Position numbers and translations under genes: made by a program | Notes under the pieces: model-generated | What the model saw: the letters and a program-made list of their open reading frames with translations, nothing else | The model's database searches: none | What the model was told of the DNA's origin: nothing | Shown: piece by piece, positions 63,751-64,000 of the stretch | Position numbering within the stretch: position 1 is the first letter of the stretch | Layout of the letters: the number at the start of each line of letters is the position of its first letter | Source: Parabacteroides chinchillae | GTDB taxonomy: Bacteria; Bacteroidota; Bacteroidia; Bacteroidales; Tannerellaceae | Assembly (NCBI RefSeq): GCF_900108035.1 | Contig: NZ_FNVS01000010.1 | Location: 62,001 to 126,000, forward strand | Length of the DNA stretch: 64,000 nucleotides | Direction of reading: 5' to 3'

Positions 63751-64000
63751 TTAATTCAATTTACTTTTCAACAACCATTCATCAAGCAAATCTGCCAATT
63801 CAGCATTATTCAAATCCTGCATCAAGAAATGCGTATTGCCATAGATGCCGATTTTAGGAAGTTCTACTAATGTGGCATTTCCTCCATGTCGGTTGATAGC
63901 TTCGACGAACTTGCGAGCCATCTGAAGGCGAACGCGCCAATTCTCATCGCCGAGTTTTTTAGAAGGTGTTTCGGGAATGTAATCCCCGAAATAAATAACA
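63751..64000 (-). CDS. Alpha/beta hydrolase, C-terminal part
   Basis: The last 82 codons of a gene entering from the right edge. Read from the edge: VIYFGDYIPETP, RLQMARKFVEAINRHGGNATLVELP, then IGIYGNTHFLMQDLNNAELADLLDEWL, where the His in GNTHF is the probable catalytic residue of an alpha/beta hydrolase. It ends 27 bp before rteA on the same strand, the position held by tetQ in CTnDOT, so it may be cotranscribed with rteA-rteB. Confidence 0.75.
   Translation of the reverse strand, partial: VIYFGDYIPETPSKKLGDENWRVRLQMARKFVEAINRHGGNATLVELPKIGIYGNTHFLMQDLNNAELADLLDEWLLKSKLN

Larger units (their letters stand above)
34300..64000. mobile_element. CTnDOT-family conjugative transposon, partial
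   Basis: Gene content and order match the CTnDOT/ERL type: accessory genes (PcfK, PcfJ, DUF3873), a tra operon (TraQ-O-N-M-L-K-J-I, DUF3876, TraG-F-E, DUF4122, DUF3408, ParA), a mob operon (accessory protein, relaxase, coupling protein), rteC, and the rteA-rteB regulators. The left limit is only approximate (somewhere in 30,936-34,820); the right side runs past the window, so the integrase, excision genes and the other end are not seen. No tetQ is in the visible part. Confidence 0.9.

Overview
The window is chromosomal DNA from a member of the Bacteroidales, most likely Parabacteroides or a close relative. The evidence is the gene families (DUF5916, DUF1460, the NagB-PIG-L fusion, a Bacteroidetes-order atp operon), Bacteroidetes-type promoters with a TAnnTTTG -7 box, and a long CTnDOT-type conjugative transposon. 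The genus is inferred from overall character, not from a marker gene.

Positions 1 to about 30,950 are ordinary chromosome. On the minus strand lie a partial DUF1460 amidase-like gene, uvrB, a PspC-domain gene, a DUF5916 outer-membrane protein, a sigma-70-like gene lacking most of region 2, cutC, and the complete F-type ATP synthase operon transcribed atpD-C-(I-like)-B-E-F-H-A-G. On the plus strand follow an EamA transporter and a threonine operon: fused aspartokinase/homoserine dehydrogenase, a phosphoglycerate-mutase-like probable homoserine kinase, and threonine synthase. A 42-bp tandem repeat tract separates these from a GH43 glycosidase. Next, on the minus strand, come a DUF695-like gene, a BASS-family transporter, an amino-sugar catabolic cluster (nagB-PIG-L and two tandem nagA copies, one missing metal ligands) and an ABC-F ATPase.

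Positions about 31,000-34,120 hold an AT-rich two-gene cassette with its own promoter and terminator. Its products, a DUF1837/HamA-type nuclease and a superfamily 2 helicase (HamB), make up a Hachiman anti-phage defence system. It sits between the chromosome and the conjugative element; whether it lies inside the element cannot be decided here.

Positions about 34,300-64,000 are a CTnDOT-family conjugative transposon, seen from its distal end inward and running off the right edge. Plus-strand accessory genes (PcfK, PcfJ, DUF3873 and small unknowns) come first. They are followed by a minus-strand transfer operon, read traA to traQ from right to left, in which no traP was recognised. Then come an intergenic region rich in hairpins and short repeats (a likely oriT), mobA-mobB-mobC on the plus strand, an AlbA_2-type regulator gene carrying an 11-bp repeat, rteC, a short dihydrofolate-reductase-like gene, a structured leader region, rteB and rteA. 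In the slot next to rteA where CTnDOT carries tetQ, this element has the end of an alpha/beta hydrolase gene. The integrase and the far end of the element are outside the window.

The most interesting points are the Hachiman cassette at the element boundary, the NagA paralogue with altered metal ligands, the frame-shifting 11-bp repeat in the AlbA_2 gene, the structured leader between rteB and rteC, and the 42-bp repeat that is open in both directions.
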